Source: Phorcus lineatus (Eukaryota > Mollusca > Gastropoda > Trochida > Trochidae). From it: DNA of 64,000 nt. Within the stretch, counting starts at the first letter, position 1. Every line of letters starts with the position of its first letter. A model generated the notes under the pieces. That model ran no database searches. It was given only the letters and a program-made list of their open reading frames with translations, and had not been told where the DNA came from. The stretch lies in NCBI GenBank assembly GCA_921293015.1, contig OV121094.1, positions 36,578,054 to 36,642,053 of the forward strand, written 5' to 3'. Positions 1 through 11,174 of this stretch are shown piece by piece. The position numbers and the translations under genes are program-made.

Positions 1-861
1 TTTATGATTTTTTCCCTAACAATAATTGTTTCATTACATTAAAATAAAAGATATACAAAAAATATCTTATTACATTTCATATGTACAAGGAAGTCTCCTG
101 AAGACTGGTATAGAAATCATCAGAACAGATTTGGGTTGTTTTTTAAATTACATCTTCTATATTGCTGAGCTGGTACATATAAATTTTATATCATGCACAT
201 AAATATCATTACACATAAGATTGCCTGATGAGAAAAAGATAAAATGAAAGAACAATAGTCTACATCACCAGGATGAAATGAATTGAGAAAATGAAGTTGA
301 CTCATTTGTTTTCAATTTAAATAAGAGTGAGAGAAAAACAAAACCATACATCAACTTTAACATTGAAGTGGAAATAAAATTGCAAAATGATACTAAATTT
401 TATTATTTGAACAGGGATAAAGAATCTCAACAAGATAAATAGACTATCAGTTTAGTTTAGACCAATCATAGATTGAACTTTACAAATATTTTTGTAAAAA
501 ATTCCCTTTGTGATAAATTTCTTTACAATGTCCATGCACAAAAAACTTAATGACAATGAATTCGATAACAAAATTTAATAACAGAGTATATATTTAGTTC
601 AACATTTATTCTGATTCATGTTTTATCAAAAGAAAAATAATTTCCATTTCTATAATCAGTTGAACGTCTTTGTGAAAAATCAGATGATTCCGTTTTATTC
701 ATGATAGATATTCATGAAACAGTACCTTATAGTAAACAATTTTGATTGTTGGTGTTCATATATTCTAGCTGTAACATTAACACACAAATTGTGGTAACCA
801 TGACAAACGAATGAAAGTAACGAATACATCAAAAGCATTACCCATTTCTTTTCTGGGCAAC
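1..861. other. AT-rich DNA without a recognisable gene
   Basis: I see no gene, RNA or repeat here. All open frames are short and interrupted, and base composition is uniformly AT-rich. The stretch lies outside the decayed tandem array that starts near 8990, and I could not match it to any array block. Confidence 0.6.
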
Positions 862-874
862 ATTTGTAATAGAG

Positions 875-1198
875 TGTGAGTGAGTGAGTGAGTTGGGGTT
901 TAACGTGCTTTCAACAATATTTCAGTTATTAAACACGTGGATGACAAGCATCCAAAAGAGAGTGGACAGATCAGGGAGAAAGGGATCGAAAGGATGAGGG
1001 AAAAGACGGAAAGAAAGGCATAGTGAGAGATAGAAAGCAGGATTTGGAAGGACTCAAATTTGGTCTGACTTCTACCCTTCGACCTGTCCAGCTTGGGTGC
1101 CCCTACCAGGAGCATGTAATCTCCGGCTGGCATAGCTCTCGGGGTCTCTGAAGCACTCAAACCACCACACCACGATAAGGTATTGAGTCCAGTGGTGG
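875..1198 (-). mobile_element. SINE with (ACTC)n tail and perfect 13-bp target-site duplication
   Basis: Read on the minus strand, this retroposon ends in a short conserved 3' module (GAAATATTGTTGAAAGCACG, then GTTAAACCCCAA) followed by an (ACTC)n tail. It is flanked by identical 13-bp direct repeats ATTTGTAATAGAG at 862-874 and 1199-1211, which is the hallmark of target-primed reverse transcription. The element is 324 bp and has no coding capacity; the 86-codon frame inside it is incidental. Two diverged copies of the same body lie at 39421-39642 and 47481-47760. I could not recognise a tRNA-like promoter in the head, so the RNA of origin is uncertain. The 3' module is shared with the tRNA-headed SINEs at 31881 and 42213. 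The intact duplication suggests this copy is younger than the other two. Confidence 0.85.
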
Positions 1199-1211
1199 AT
1201 TTGTAATAGAG

Positions 1212-2741
1212 AGTACCTTACCTTTAAGAATAATTAATAAAGAGTTTTCTCTGTGCTTTCAGATTACAGTTGACATACAAGCAACACGTGTTACCTCTGT
1301 TTTTACGGCTAAAATTAAAGTTTCATGCGTAATATATTCGCAAACAATCGTAATGAATGGAGAATCCAAAGCCGAGATACCAAGAAGCCAAGAACCATGA
1401 GTTGCCAACGTTTTAATTCCTACCATCTCTGCATTATCCTTGAATTGGTTTCACAATGTTTTCTTATCATATTCATTGTCAACAGGGTACATATGTTCAT
1501 AAGGAGGAATACAATTACAACACGATGGAAAAGAAATCACAATACAAAGGTAAGGTAGCGTTACATTTTCCCCAAGGAACTATACAGTTACATATGTTAA
1601 CAGTATTTTTTAAAATTCAAATGATGCCTTAGTACAACATTAAATTTCGAAAACAATTGTAGTCGAAAGAAATCTTTGAATATCGAATTTTGTAGCTACA
1701 GGACGGTAACATAATACTCTCTGCATCTTTTTGGAGGCATTGCACGTTCATCGTACTGCAATGTTCATATTTCACAATGACTTGATGCACATCAAGTACG
1801 TTTTCAAACAAGTACTTGTTTTCAGAAAATGTCAGGATAGTTTGTCGCCTTGTGCTTCCTTAGAGTTTAATTTACATATCAGGTGAATACAGTCATAAAA
1901 TCAAATAAGAAAGCACTATTAGTCTCTGGTGTTATTAGGTTACAGAAATACCTGTCAGTCCTGCTGAATATAAACATAAATGCGTATACTCACGCTCTTG
2001 CTCTAGGGTGCATACTATGAATAAATATGAGCCTGTAATGTACACTTACACCTAAGCATACCGAATGACCAAGCAAGTTTTAAACCAAATTAGAAGTATC
2101 ACATCTTCAAGATTTTGCAATGTATCACGTAAGTTTGTTTAGTCCGACCTTTAATGATCGTTATACGTGTTATGATGAACGGAAAGCCATTTAATGATCG
2201 TTATACGTGTTATAATTAACGGCATGATAATTTATTAATTTAATTTATTATCATGAGAACAAGAAGGTTAAGATAGATTGTAAGGATGATATGTTTAGAA
2301 TACTCAAAATACTCGTTTGCTTGCTGGCTTGATTGCATTTTTGAAAGAGCAAGCTAATTTCAAATTTATTTTCCGCTTTGAAAGGTTAATGAGTTTGCAA
2401 TGCATTATGAAAGTTTGCCTACTCCTTAATGATTGTAATGTGAGTCATGGTTAACGTAAGTATTTTTCACAAAATAAGGTACAGGAAGTTAATGAAATGT
2501 TCAGGAGATTATTATGTTTTTTTGTGTAATAATAAGTGATTATTTAATGATCTTATGTTTGAATACATACATAAATTATGAAATAGTTATTTTCTCAATA
2601 AACGCTTAAAGTTATGGTGCCTGCAGCATCACGTTTACAAGTATAAATATGTTTGACAAAAGCCAACTTGAAATATCACAGTAGTGTAATACCTTTGTGG
2701 GTGTCGTCATATTTTATTAGTAACTCTTCTGACATTTTTTT
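1212..2741. other. AT-rich DNA with a short direct repeat; no gene
   Basis: No supportable gene. A 33-bp direct repeat (TTTAATGATCGTTATACGTG...) occurs at 2150-2182 and 2190-2222 with two mismatches and a 7-bp spacer. It is followed by a small inverted repeat whose outer arms are CATGATAAT and ATTATCATG (about 2223-2255). The 77-codon frame at 1325-1558 has no recognisable domain and no supporting signals. Confidence 0.55.
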
Positions 2742-5144
2742 ACATCGAAATGCAAAGTGATGAAAATGTGGCAATAAATTTTAACATGAATGCAAAATCA
2801 AATGTTTCAGATTTTGGTAGGCATATAAGCAACTATCGCTATTACCGGAGATTGTTCAAAAAGACATTTGCAGATAAAAGACAAAAGTATCACGAAATCC
2901 AGAGAAAAAAACTTGTTGACTCAAGAAAGAATCCTAAATTGTTTTGCAACACGGTAAAGGACCAAAAGAAAGCACCTTGTATTTCCAAAAAAATATCATC
3001 TCAGCAATGGTATGATCATTTCATGAATCTTTTACACAAAGATAACAACACTACAGGTGAGATTCTGAATGAACCGGAATGTGAAAATGAACTAGCTATA
3101 AATAAGCCATTTTCTTGTGAGGAGATCAGGAAAAGTCTTTTACAATTGAAAGTGAAAAAATCTCCTGGTGAAGATGGAATTGCAAGCGAATTTCTGAAAT
3201 CGTCAGAGCCTTATATAATGGTTACTTTAACTAAACTGTTTAACAAGCTTTATCTTTCAGGAATATTCCCAACGGAATGGGGTAAGAGCATCATTTGCCC
3301 ACTGTTCAAATCCGGCAGTAAAGATGACGTAGGGAATTATAGAGGCATCTCCTTAATAAACACAATTTGCAAAGTTTTCACATCAGTGATTAATAAAAGA
3401 CTCCAAACGTGGTGTGATGAAGAGCAGGTAATTGATGAAACCCAAGCAGGATTTAGACCGGGCTATTCGACCGTGGACCATATATTTACGCTTCACGCAA
3501 TGGCACAAAAATACCTTTCTAAAAAAATGGACGATTTTACTGCTTGTTTATTGATTTTAGTAAAGCGTTTGATTGTATTAATCATGATATTCTGCTTGAT
3601 ACATTGAGAAACGTTGGACTGAAAGGAAACATCTTAAACATTTTGATATCTATGTACAGAAGCCTCAGTGCATGTGTAAGAACTGGAAACGGTCTCTCTA
3701 AATATTTCAGCTGCAACATGGGTACCAGGCAGGGCTGCGTCTTGAGCCCAAAACTTTTTATAATCTTTATTAACGAACTAGTTTCAATGATGAATAGAAC
3801 AGAAGGAAGGGGGATTTTCATCACAACAGAATTGCCGGATGTATATGCTTTGCTCTTTGCCGATGATGTGTCATCCGTTGCCGATTCTACTGCACAATTA
3901 CAACGAAAGATTACTGTTTTGGAAGAATTCTGTGACAAGACTGGGATGAAGCTTAATTTAGATAAAACAAAGATAATAGTATTTAGAAACGGGGGACCAC
4001 TTAGAAGCTACGAAAAATGGTTTTTCAAAGGTCAAAAAATAGAAACAGTAAACCGATATAGATATCTTGGTATTGTGTTTTCCCCAAAACTATCTAGGAG
4101 CAAGGCTCAAACCACCCTTGCGGCACAAGCCCGGACGGCTATACTGGCTATTTATCAATACCAGAGAAAATTCGGAGACTTTGCTCACTCTGACATATTC
4201 AAGTTATACGATAGCATGGTGGTTCCAATACTTTGTTATGGTGCCGAGGTGTGGGGGACATGCTTTAGCAAAATCATAGAAACCGTTCACACCTCATTCT
4301 GCAAGCGTTTTCTCGGTGTCTCAAAATCAACCCCAACAAATATGGTACTCGGAGAGTGCGGTAGAACCATTTTACAACGTGTATATATGACCCGAGCTAT
4401 TGTCTACTGGTGCCGCGCTATCCATCTTCCTCCATCAAGACTACCACATCAAGCTTATCTTATGCTAAAATCCGCCTCAGAAGCAGGAAGAAAAACATGG
4501 GCTGCAGATATTAAATCCATTCTATACAGACTTGGTTTTGGAATTGTTTGGATACAGCAAGAAATAGGTAATACGGATATCTTCATTTCAACTTTCAAAC
4601 AACGACTAAACGATACTCTAACTCAAGACTGGCACTCCTCCCTCTACTCTAGCAGCAAGTGTTCAACCTATAGACATTTCAAATCTATGCTTAACATCGA
4701 ATCATATCTGACTCTTGATTTGCCTGTCACATATCGTAGAATTTTAGCAAAATTTCGATGTTCCAATTTTCCACTAGAAGTAGAATTGGGTCGACGAAAC
4801 AAAATCCCAAAAGAAGAAAGACTGTGCAAAAGATGTAGGAAAAATAACGTTAATGTCATCGAAGATGAGTTCCACGTGTTACTTAAATGTCCCTCCTACG
4901 GTGAAATAAGGAAAATCTACCTTGATACAACCTATATACAATATCCAACTATAAACATTTTTAAAGTCATATTACAATCAAATGAAAAAACTACTTTATA
5001 TAACTTAGGTAACTATCTTTTAAAGATGCGTTCTTCATTACAAACGAATGTAACTTGATGCATGCTGTGTATAAACATTCATGTTGAATTATGTTTGTTT
5101 GGCCAATGGCCTTATACTGAATAAAATTTGTCTGTCTGTCTGTC
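2742..5144 (+). mobile_element. 5'-truncated non-LTR retrotransposon (LINE) with (CTGT)n tail
   Basis: This is a LINE copy made up of the 3' part of its second open reading frame, a short 3' UTR and a terminal (TCTG/CTGT)n run after AATAAAATTTG at 5120-5130. The endonuclease domain expected upstream of the reverse transcriptase is absent, so the copy is 5'-truncated near 2742, as is usual for LINEs. The tail type differs from the other two LINE 3' ends in the window, which carry (ATTG)n at 38711 and a TTTGACTTTGA-type tail at 40636. At least three LINE lineages therefore left copies here. I found no convincing target-site duplication. Confidence 0.85.
2750..5058 (+). pseudogene. LINE ORF2 pseudogene: reverse transcriptase plus C-terminal CCHC knuckle, one frameshift
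   Basis: The encoded protein would be the reverse transcriptase of a Jockey/CR1-superfamily-like LINE, used to copy the element's RNA into nuclear DNA. The first frame (2750 to about 3547) carries the pre-RT region and early RT motifs, including 'KKSPGEDGIASEFLK', 'YRGISLINTICKVF' and 'ETQAGFRPGYSTVDHI'. Near 3545-3550 one base appears to be missing. Reading continues in another frame from 3544 with the catalytic motif 'FIDFSKAFD', the 'GTRQGCVLSP' motif (3721-3750) and the 'LLFADD' motif at 3853-3867. A thumb region follows, then a terminal zinc knuckle of type C-x2-C...H-x4-C at about 4822-4892. Apart from this single shift the frame is open to the stop at 5056-5058, so the copy is fairly young. 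The endonuclease region is missing. Clade assignment is tentative. Confidence 0.88.
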
Positions 5145-8100
5145 AAATGTTTTAAAAGGAACATGTTCACGGTTTACTTCTAGTCATTTGATTTTTTTCA
5201 TTAGCAAAAGAACATATATTTTTTATTAAAGTGCCTATTTCGTTTTTCATTTTAATTAAGCAGGAATTGTATTGGGCAAAACAGTTACAATTAAAGGTAT
5301 GTTATGGCTTTGATGTATAATAACCATAAAGTTTACCCTTTTGGTTACATCTTATTTTTACAGCTATCTGATAATTCAGTGGGCCAAATGAACAATTTGA
5401 AATAGCAATCATTTAAAACCTTATGCCCGTTCAACGAGAACATGAACAAGTGCCCAAGACTATTTTGGATAAACATCAAAGCTTGATTTCAGACTGAAAC
5501 TTAAATGTCAACAGATCACCAGAAAGTAACAAGAAAACTAAACGAACTAATGTAAAAAGCCGACACCACCTGCCATTTAATTTTTAATGCCACGCAGTGT
5601 TAGAAATCTGTAATGTATGTAAGCTTTTTAACCACATTCTTTTTAACGTGATTACATAAATACCATTCGAGCAAATTCAAGGCATTTTCTCGTGTCTAAT
5701 TGTGCAGAATTATATAATATTTTATATTTTATATGTAATGGATTATGCATGAGGAAGAAATCTCTCAACAAGCGGCCACTTTATGGTTGTTCACGAACAT
5801 TCTTCTTAAACAGTATTCCGATTTTGCGACTACATGAGGTCGAAGTTGTGTTCGAATATTTAATGTGTATTCTACATAAGAACATCGTGGCATTATTTAA
5901 TATGAAGTTGGGTAAATGAGAGAGTTATTAAACAATGGCGCCACTGCTAATGATATGTACGCTCATGTAACTACCGAGGGTTGTCAATGTAAGCAGTTGT
6001 TAATAATTAAGAGGAATTGAAGATAAAAAAATTATATGCATATGGTAAATGTGGAAATTTATCAAGTGATAAATCGTTTCTGGTAATTTTATTCCCTTAG
6101 TCATTTACACTACTCTCTGTCTTCTCTAAATGTATTTGTTATCTTACAACAATACTATTTATGCTGATTAAACTGTTAAACTATAAAACTTAAACTATGA
6201 AAACCACGAGAGAAATTATACTTTGAGATGTTATGATGAATGTCATTTGCGAAGGTATATATTAGTCAATATTAGTTTAACGTATTCAGTAAGCACCTAA
6301 TCCTGATAGCTTGAACTATATAACGTTAGAAGATGGCTCTTTTCCTACCTAGGACGTACACTGTACACCAATCGGTTATCATTTACATTTCTAGAAGGAA
6401 AAGGCTTATGAGGCTTTATAGAGGGCAAACCCATGTTCATATTCTTCTACAGATGCAATAGACTCAGAAACCTTAAATATGTGTACTGACTCTTTATCAG
6501 ATGAAGATTAGGAGTTATAGTTTTCGAGACCCGTGAGTCCTAATAGCTTTAAATCTAATAACCCATAACCTTAAAGCGCCTAGACTCTGGAAGCTAAGCT
6601 CTTGTTTACAGAGTCCTCAGCTGATGAGAATTGTGATATATGGATTCGGTGATCCTGTGACAGCATACTTGGTGACCTTTTGACCATTTGTAAAAAGAAT
6701 AGATATTGCCTTTTAGCCTATTGCTTTGATTTATGAATAAAGAATTTGACATGAATACACATGTGTCGTCCCATTGTTACTGAGACAGCAACCTCCTCTT
6801 AACTGTCATTTTAACAGGAAATAATCCTGTTTAATTAGAAATTACAAAGGATTGCATCAAATAGAAAATCTGACTCAGATGCCATATTCATCACAGCTCG
6901 TAAGTTAAGTAAGTTACCCTATGGAAAATTCACACTATTTACCTCATTCGATTAGATAAACATAGTATTTATGTTAAGCATTTATATGTACCCTCTATAT
7001 GTATTTTTTTATTTTGTAACGTTTTGATTCGTTATTAGAAGAACGTTCTTTCAGTGGAATTAGTTATCAGAATTTTGAAAATCAGCGTATTTGTTTACGT
7101 AAAGCTTCTACAATATCATGCAATCGAATGGAAAATGCTTTGAACCGCTCTGTAAATGATAAGTATATGAAACGGCCCCTGGTACTTTGAAGCTTATTTC
7201 ACTAATTTGGAGAATACTACTAAAATTATAATCCAATTACTTTCTTTGTAAGATAGTTATTTGAAGCGTCACTATATCAACCATTAAACACTGTGTAATT
7301 TTTCAGCAATATATTTGCCCGACGTTGTCTTTATGTATCGTAAAAACTTTGTTTGTGATTGTCTGACCTAATTTCTTGTTTTTGCACAAATGATAAAATG
7401 CACATCTCAGGAATATTCTGTCAACAATATCTGCACAGGGTTAGTGTTATTATCAACAAGCTTCACCACGGAAGTTCAAGTTTGTTCTCGAACAAGATCC
7501 TTTAAACAATCGCATCGACCGGCGATTCGAAATTTGTGGCTAGCTCTCATATGAATTGCTAATTTTCCCGCTTGAAAAGCACATATAAAGTGTGTAGTTC
7601 GCTAGATGCGATTACGGACATCGGGACGTAAAACCTTACAGCTACTTTGAAATTATTTCATCCATAACGCCCACTAGATAAAGTGACCAGTATTCCAATC
7701 TGAATATCCGAAAGGGTTTGGAGTGTGTTTTCTTAGATCTATTTCCATGAGAAATCAGCCAAAGATAATTTACATTGTTGTATATCGTGTACGTATATAA
7801 AACTACATCAAATAAGGCAAATCTTATCATCAAAACTCTTTAAAGAACTACATAAATTAAAACCTTTCTAAAAATACATAATTAGAACTACATTTTTTCT
7901 TTAAATTGACCTTCTTTATTCTCAAATGTTTCCCTTGACCAAAATCTTTCAACTGATAGTCACAATATTCAACCATTATGATTCATCAGCATATGTGAGT
8001 CCGCAACTCCTCCTAGCACTGCGCAAGAATGGCTTGTCATTTTTCCACTCTGCACACTGTAGTATAAGAGTTTCTAGTGTTCCTTTAATAAGACAGCCAA

Positions 8101-8940
8101 AAGGCTGGTTGAAACTGGTCTTCTCAAAATTCTGTTAAAATTAATTCTTTTATAGGAACAATATAATAGTATTAATATTTAAGTAATTCCGTATTGGACT
8201 AGTTTAGGAATTTTCTCAGCATGAAACAGAGTCCAGAACAAATACACAGGGGAGTGATTTATAGATGCAATTCATCGTTAATTATCATTTATTTTATAAT
8301 TAAAGACAACAAATTCTATTTGTTTTTCAACAAAGGATGGTTGAAATTTCGCAGAATGTCAATTAACGACTTTTAAACAAGTCTGTTGTAAATGATGAAT
8401 GTCACGAGATGTGAACAATACTCATTCCAATGTTGACGTGCGTGTAATTAGGTAGACAAATTAACTGCAAGATGGGAAGTCCAACTACATCTATTAACTT
8501 ATCCTAGTTGTAAACAACCACACCCGTACATCTTTTTTGACAGCATCAATACCATGTGGCTTTTATATTCTTACCTTAAAAAAAACAGATAAGAATTTAA
8601 GAAAGACTTCCTGGATAAAAAGTGTTACACAGTAAATCCGTTTGTTAAATGGAACATATTTTTCTTTAGAGAATTAAAGAATGATTTTCTGGGTAACAAC
8701 ATTGTAACGTTTAAGCTTACTCAATCTAGTGGGACACATGTCACTTTAAAAATAAACTACCCACAGGAATTAAACATGTTCAGCTTCATAAGTCTAGCGA
8801 TCAGACGTACACAGGAGTTCTATCCTATTTGCATCAGTACAGCAATGGTACTACCCCACAAGGGTATATGAACCCTTTATCAAATTATAAACATAACCAT
8901 CTCTACCAAGAATAACTTAAATATTCTATGCTTTCATTAC
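5145..8940. other. Long AT-rich stretch without recognisable genes or repeats
   Basis: I see no gene in these 3.8 kb. Open frames such as 75 codons at 5692-5919 and 63 codons at 7642-7833 have no motif, no signal and no paralogue in the window. It is the longest part of the window that neither matches array blocks nor shows an obvious mobile element. It may be intron or intergenic DNA. Confidence 0.5.
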
Positions 8941-9660
8941 TTTTAAAGTTCGTCTGTTAAATGATTTAAGTTAATAAGATGTAAATGGAGTGCTTGATTC
9001 AATGTAAACAAAATAGTTTTTATTATTTTGTCGATGCATTTGTGTAAATTAACACGAAATGTGAATGATTTCAATTTGTAACACCTAACGAAATAATTAA
9101 GAAAATGTATGTCTCGTTCATTGAACAATAATAATAATAATACATTTCTAAATTTACATTTACATTGCTTTGAGCCTTTCCAGTGTCCAAAGTCTTCTAC
9201 AAACGCTGTTAAATGTAATTGGCACGTTGAATTCGTCAGACATTTTTGCACCAGAGAACCTTTAATCATATCATTTCGACTATTATTCCTATAAAGCCAA
9301 CCCCCTTGGCTATTAATTGTTTTAGCAAGAAATCTTTTACTTAGTTCAGAAATTCATCAAGGATGCTCTAACGTCAGATAGCATCACGTACGTGATCAGA
9401 TGTGATTTCTTATAGGGGGAAGGTATTTGTGATATCCAACGTTTATATGTCTGACGTGATCAGTCCTGTGATGAAAAAATCATTTTCATGATTGTGCCGA
9501 CATGATAATCAGTGACAAATAAATATTGTGAATTTACTAATGATGAAAGGAGAGTTGCTTAGCTTTTGCTAGGTTATCTGTTGAATGTTTCTACACAACT
9601 TTTGAAATGAACAGCGAGTGCGACATTTTGTTGCCTGGAGGTGCTGTCACAATGAATCGT

Positions 9661-9780
9661 GGTCGCTTGCATCACTAAAGTCATAAGCGTGGTCGCTAAC
9701 ATCACTGAAGTCATCATCGTTGTCGCTAGCATCACTGAACTCATCGTCGTGGTCAATAGCAATACTCGAGTTATTTGAAT
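9661..9780. repeat. 30-bp minisatellite, left half
   Basis: Four consecutive 30-bp units start at 9661, 9691, 9721 and 9751. The first three are close to GGTCGCTAGCATCACTGAAG plus a CGT-ending tail; the fourth is diverged. The single-copy equivalent sits in unit 2 around 23218-23255 (GGTCTGGCATTATAGAAAGA...), so the repeat expanded only in unit 1. The array resumes at 11043 on the other side of a LINE relic. Confidence 0.8.
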
Positions 9781-9789
9781 ATATCTTAT

Positions 9790-11045
9790 TCATGAAATAA
9801 GGGCATTTAGTTGTAAACTTTCAAATAATGTTGATTGTTCATTTGTATAATTATCCCGTAAATGACATCAATAATCAAATTGTGGAAGTATGTTATTTCG
9901 AGTGTTTGTCTAGTTGATCTATATTTAAAACGTCTTAGGCAATTAATCATAGGACTTACAGTTTTTACTATTTCTTCGATTTGTCTTTTCCAAAAGCAAT
10001 CCTTTTTAGATAAACACCTAAATGTATGTAGAAGCTTACTTCATTTACTTTCTGCCCTTTCATTTCTATCGGTGAAGACATAGTGGGGTTAACTTTACGA
10101 GAGAATAAAACAGTTTCAGTTGTTGTAGGATTGAAATGTATTTGCCACGCATCGGCCCAATCAGAAATTTGGTTTAAATTATTATTCAATATTCTTGCTG
10201 GTGTTATCTGGATCTTCAACGACAATGTACACTGATGTGTCGTCCGCAAATAATCTAATATTACTCTTTAATACCATCAACGATATAATTTATATAGCCT
10301 AAGAATAGTAGTGGTCCCAGAAAGGAGCCCTGATGGACTCCTGCCGATATGTGTTTATGTGTATGATTGGCCATCTATTACTACTTTTTTTAATCGATTG
10401 GATAGATAGTCGCGAGACCAATCGAGTAAACCTCCACGAATGCCATAGGCTTCTAATTTATGTATTATACCCCTGTGCCATACTTTGTCAAAAGCTTTAC
10501 TTATATCACCGAAAACAGCCTTGACTTATTTTCCATTATCTAGAGCATTTGCAATGAAATAGTATTGATAAGAAGGTCGTAGGCAGTACAATCACCCGGC
10601 ATAAAACCTGACTTCAAATTGGTTAAGACATTATTGTCTCGGAAAAAGTTGAATACATATTGGAAACCACATTTTTCAAACACGTTCCCAATGCAGCTAG
10701 TAGGCCCAACAGGTCAATAACTCTGAAATTCATAGGAAATTTGCAGTCACAAAATGATTTATAGAATAAATACGTAAGGGGGGTGGATAGCGATTCCGCG
10801 GTTAGTTTGATAAACTTATTATTTTGTTTGTCAGGGTCACTTGCCTTATTCATATCAACTAATAGAAGAATATCTTTAACTTCGGTTCGTGTTAAGACAG
10901 TTTCACTTAATGAATAATCATTTCTATCAATAATAGATGGTAGCGGTTTGTCTGGGGAATCAATTTTAGCTTGGTCAATAAAGTAATCATTAACTATGTT
11001 TGCTTTTTCGTTAGCGTCTTCATGAATAATACCATTGTAATAAAG
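9790..11045 (-). pseudogene. CR1/Jockey-like LINE reverse transcriptase relic
   Basis: On the minus strand, several frames together spell an RT core of a LINE. The order is an N-terminal 'NKASDPDKQNNKFIKL' region (about 10830), 'SGFMPGDCTAYDLL' (about 10610), 'GDISKAFDKVWHRG' (10482-10516), a GVPQGS-like region, 'LFADDTS' (10231-10254), 'WADAWQIHFNP' and 'HLGVYL', ending with 'IEEIVKTVSPMINCLRR' near 9920. Frameshifts and stops separate these pieces, so it is dead. Neither an endonuclease nor a 3' UTR/tail can be seen. The copy begins and ends at the two halves of a 30-bp minisatellite, so it either inserted into that array or was carried there. It is more decayed than the LINE at 2750 and belongs to a different lineage. 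Confidence 0.82.
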
Positions 11046-11162
11046 AGGTGGCAATACTAAAGTACCTTTCATGGCGGCTAGCATTACTGATATCGACGTT
11101 GCGGTCGGCAGTATTACTGAAATCGACATTGTGGTCGTTTGCTTTTCTTAAATCATTCTCGA
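11043..11162. repeat. 30-bp minisatellite, right half
   Basis: Units of 30 bp start at 11073 (GGCGGCTAGCATTACTGATA...), 11103 (GGTCGGCAGTATTACTGAAA...) and 11133 (diverged), with a poorer copy just before 11073. They match the units at 9661-9780 in phase and sequence. The intervening LINE relic therefore interrupts one minisatellite. Confidence 0.75.
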
Positions 11163-11174
11163 AGGACGTTAATA

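Noticed and set aside
1325..1558. 77-codon frame after a SINE
   Set aside because: No similarity or signals. The length is expected by chance at this number of kilobases.
3582..3938. 118-codon minus-strand frame inside the LINE
   Set aside because: Shadow of the reverse-transcriptase frame on the other strand.
8943..9269. 108-codon minus-strand frame
   Set aside because: It lies in block alpha. The corresponding frame in unit 2 (22602-22862) shares a few residues such as HF.NY.V.C, but goes out of frame and has no domain. DNA-level duplication explains the match.
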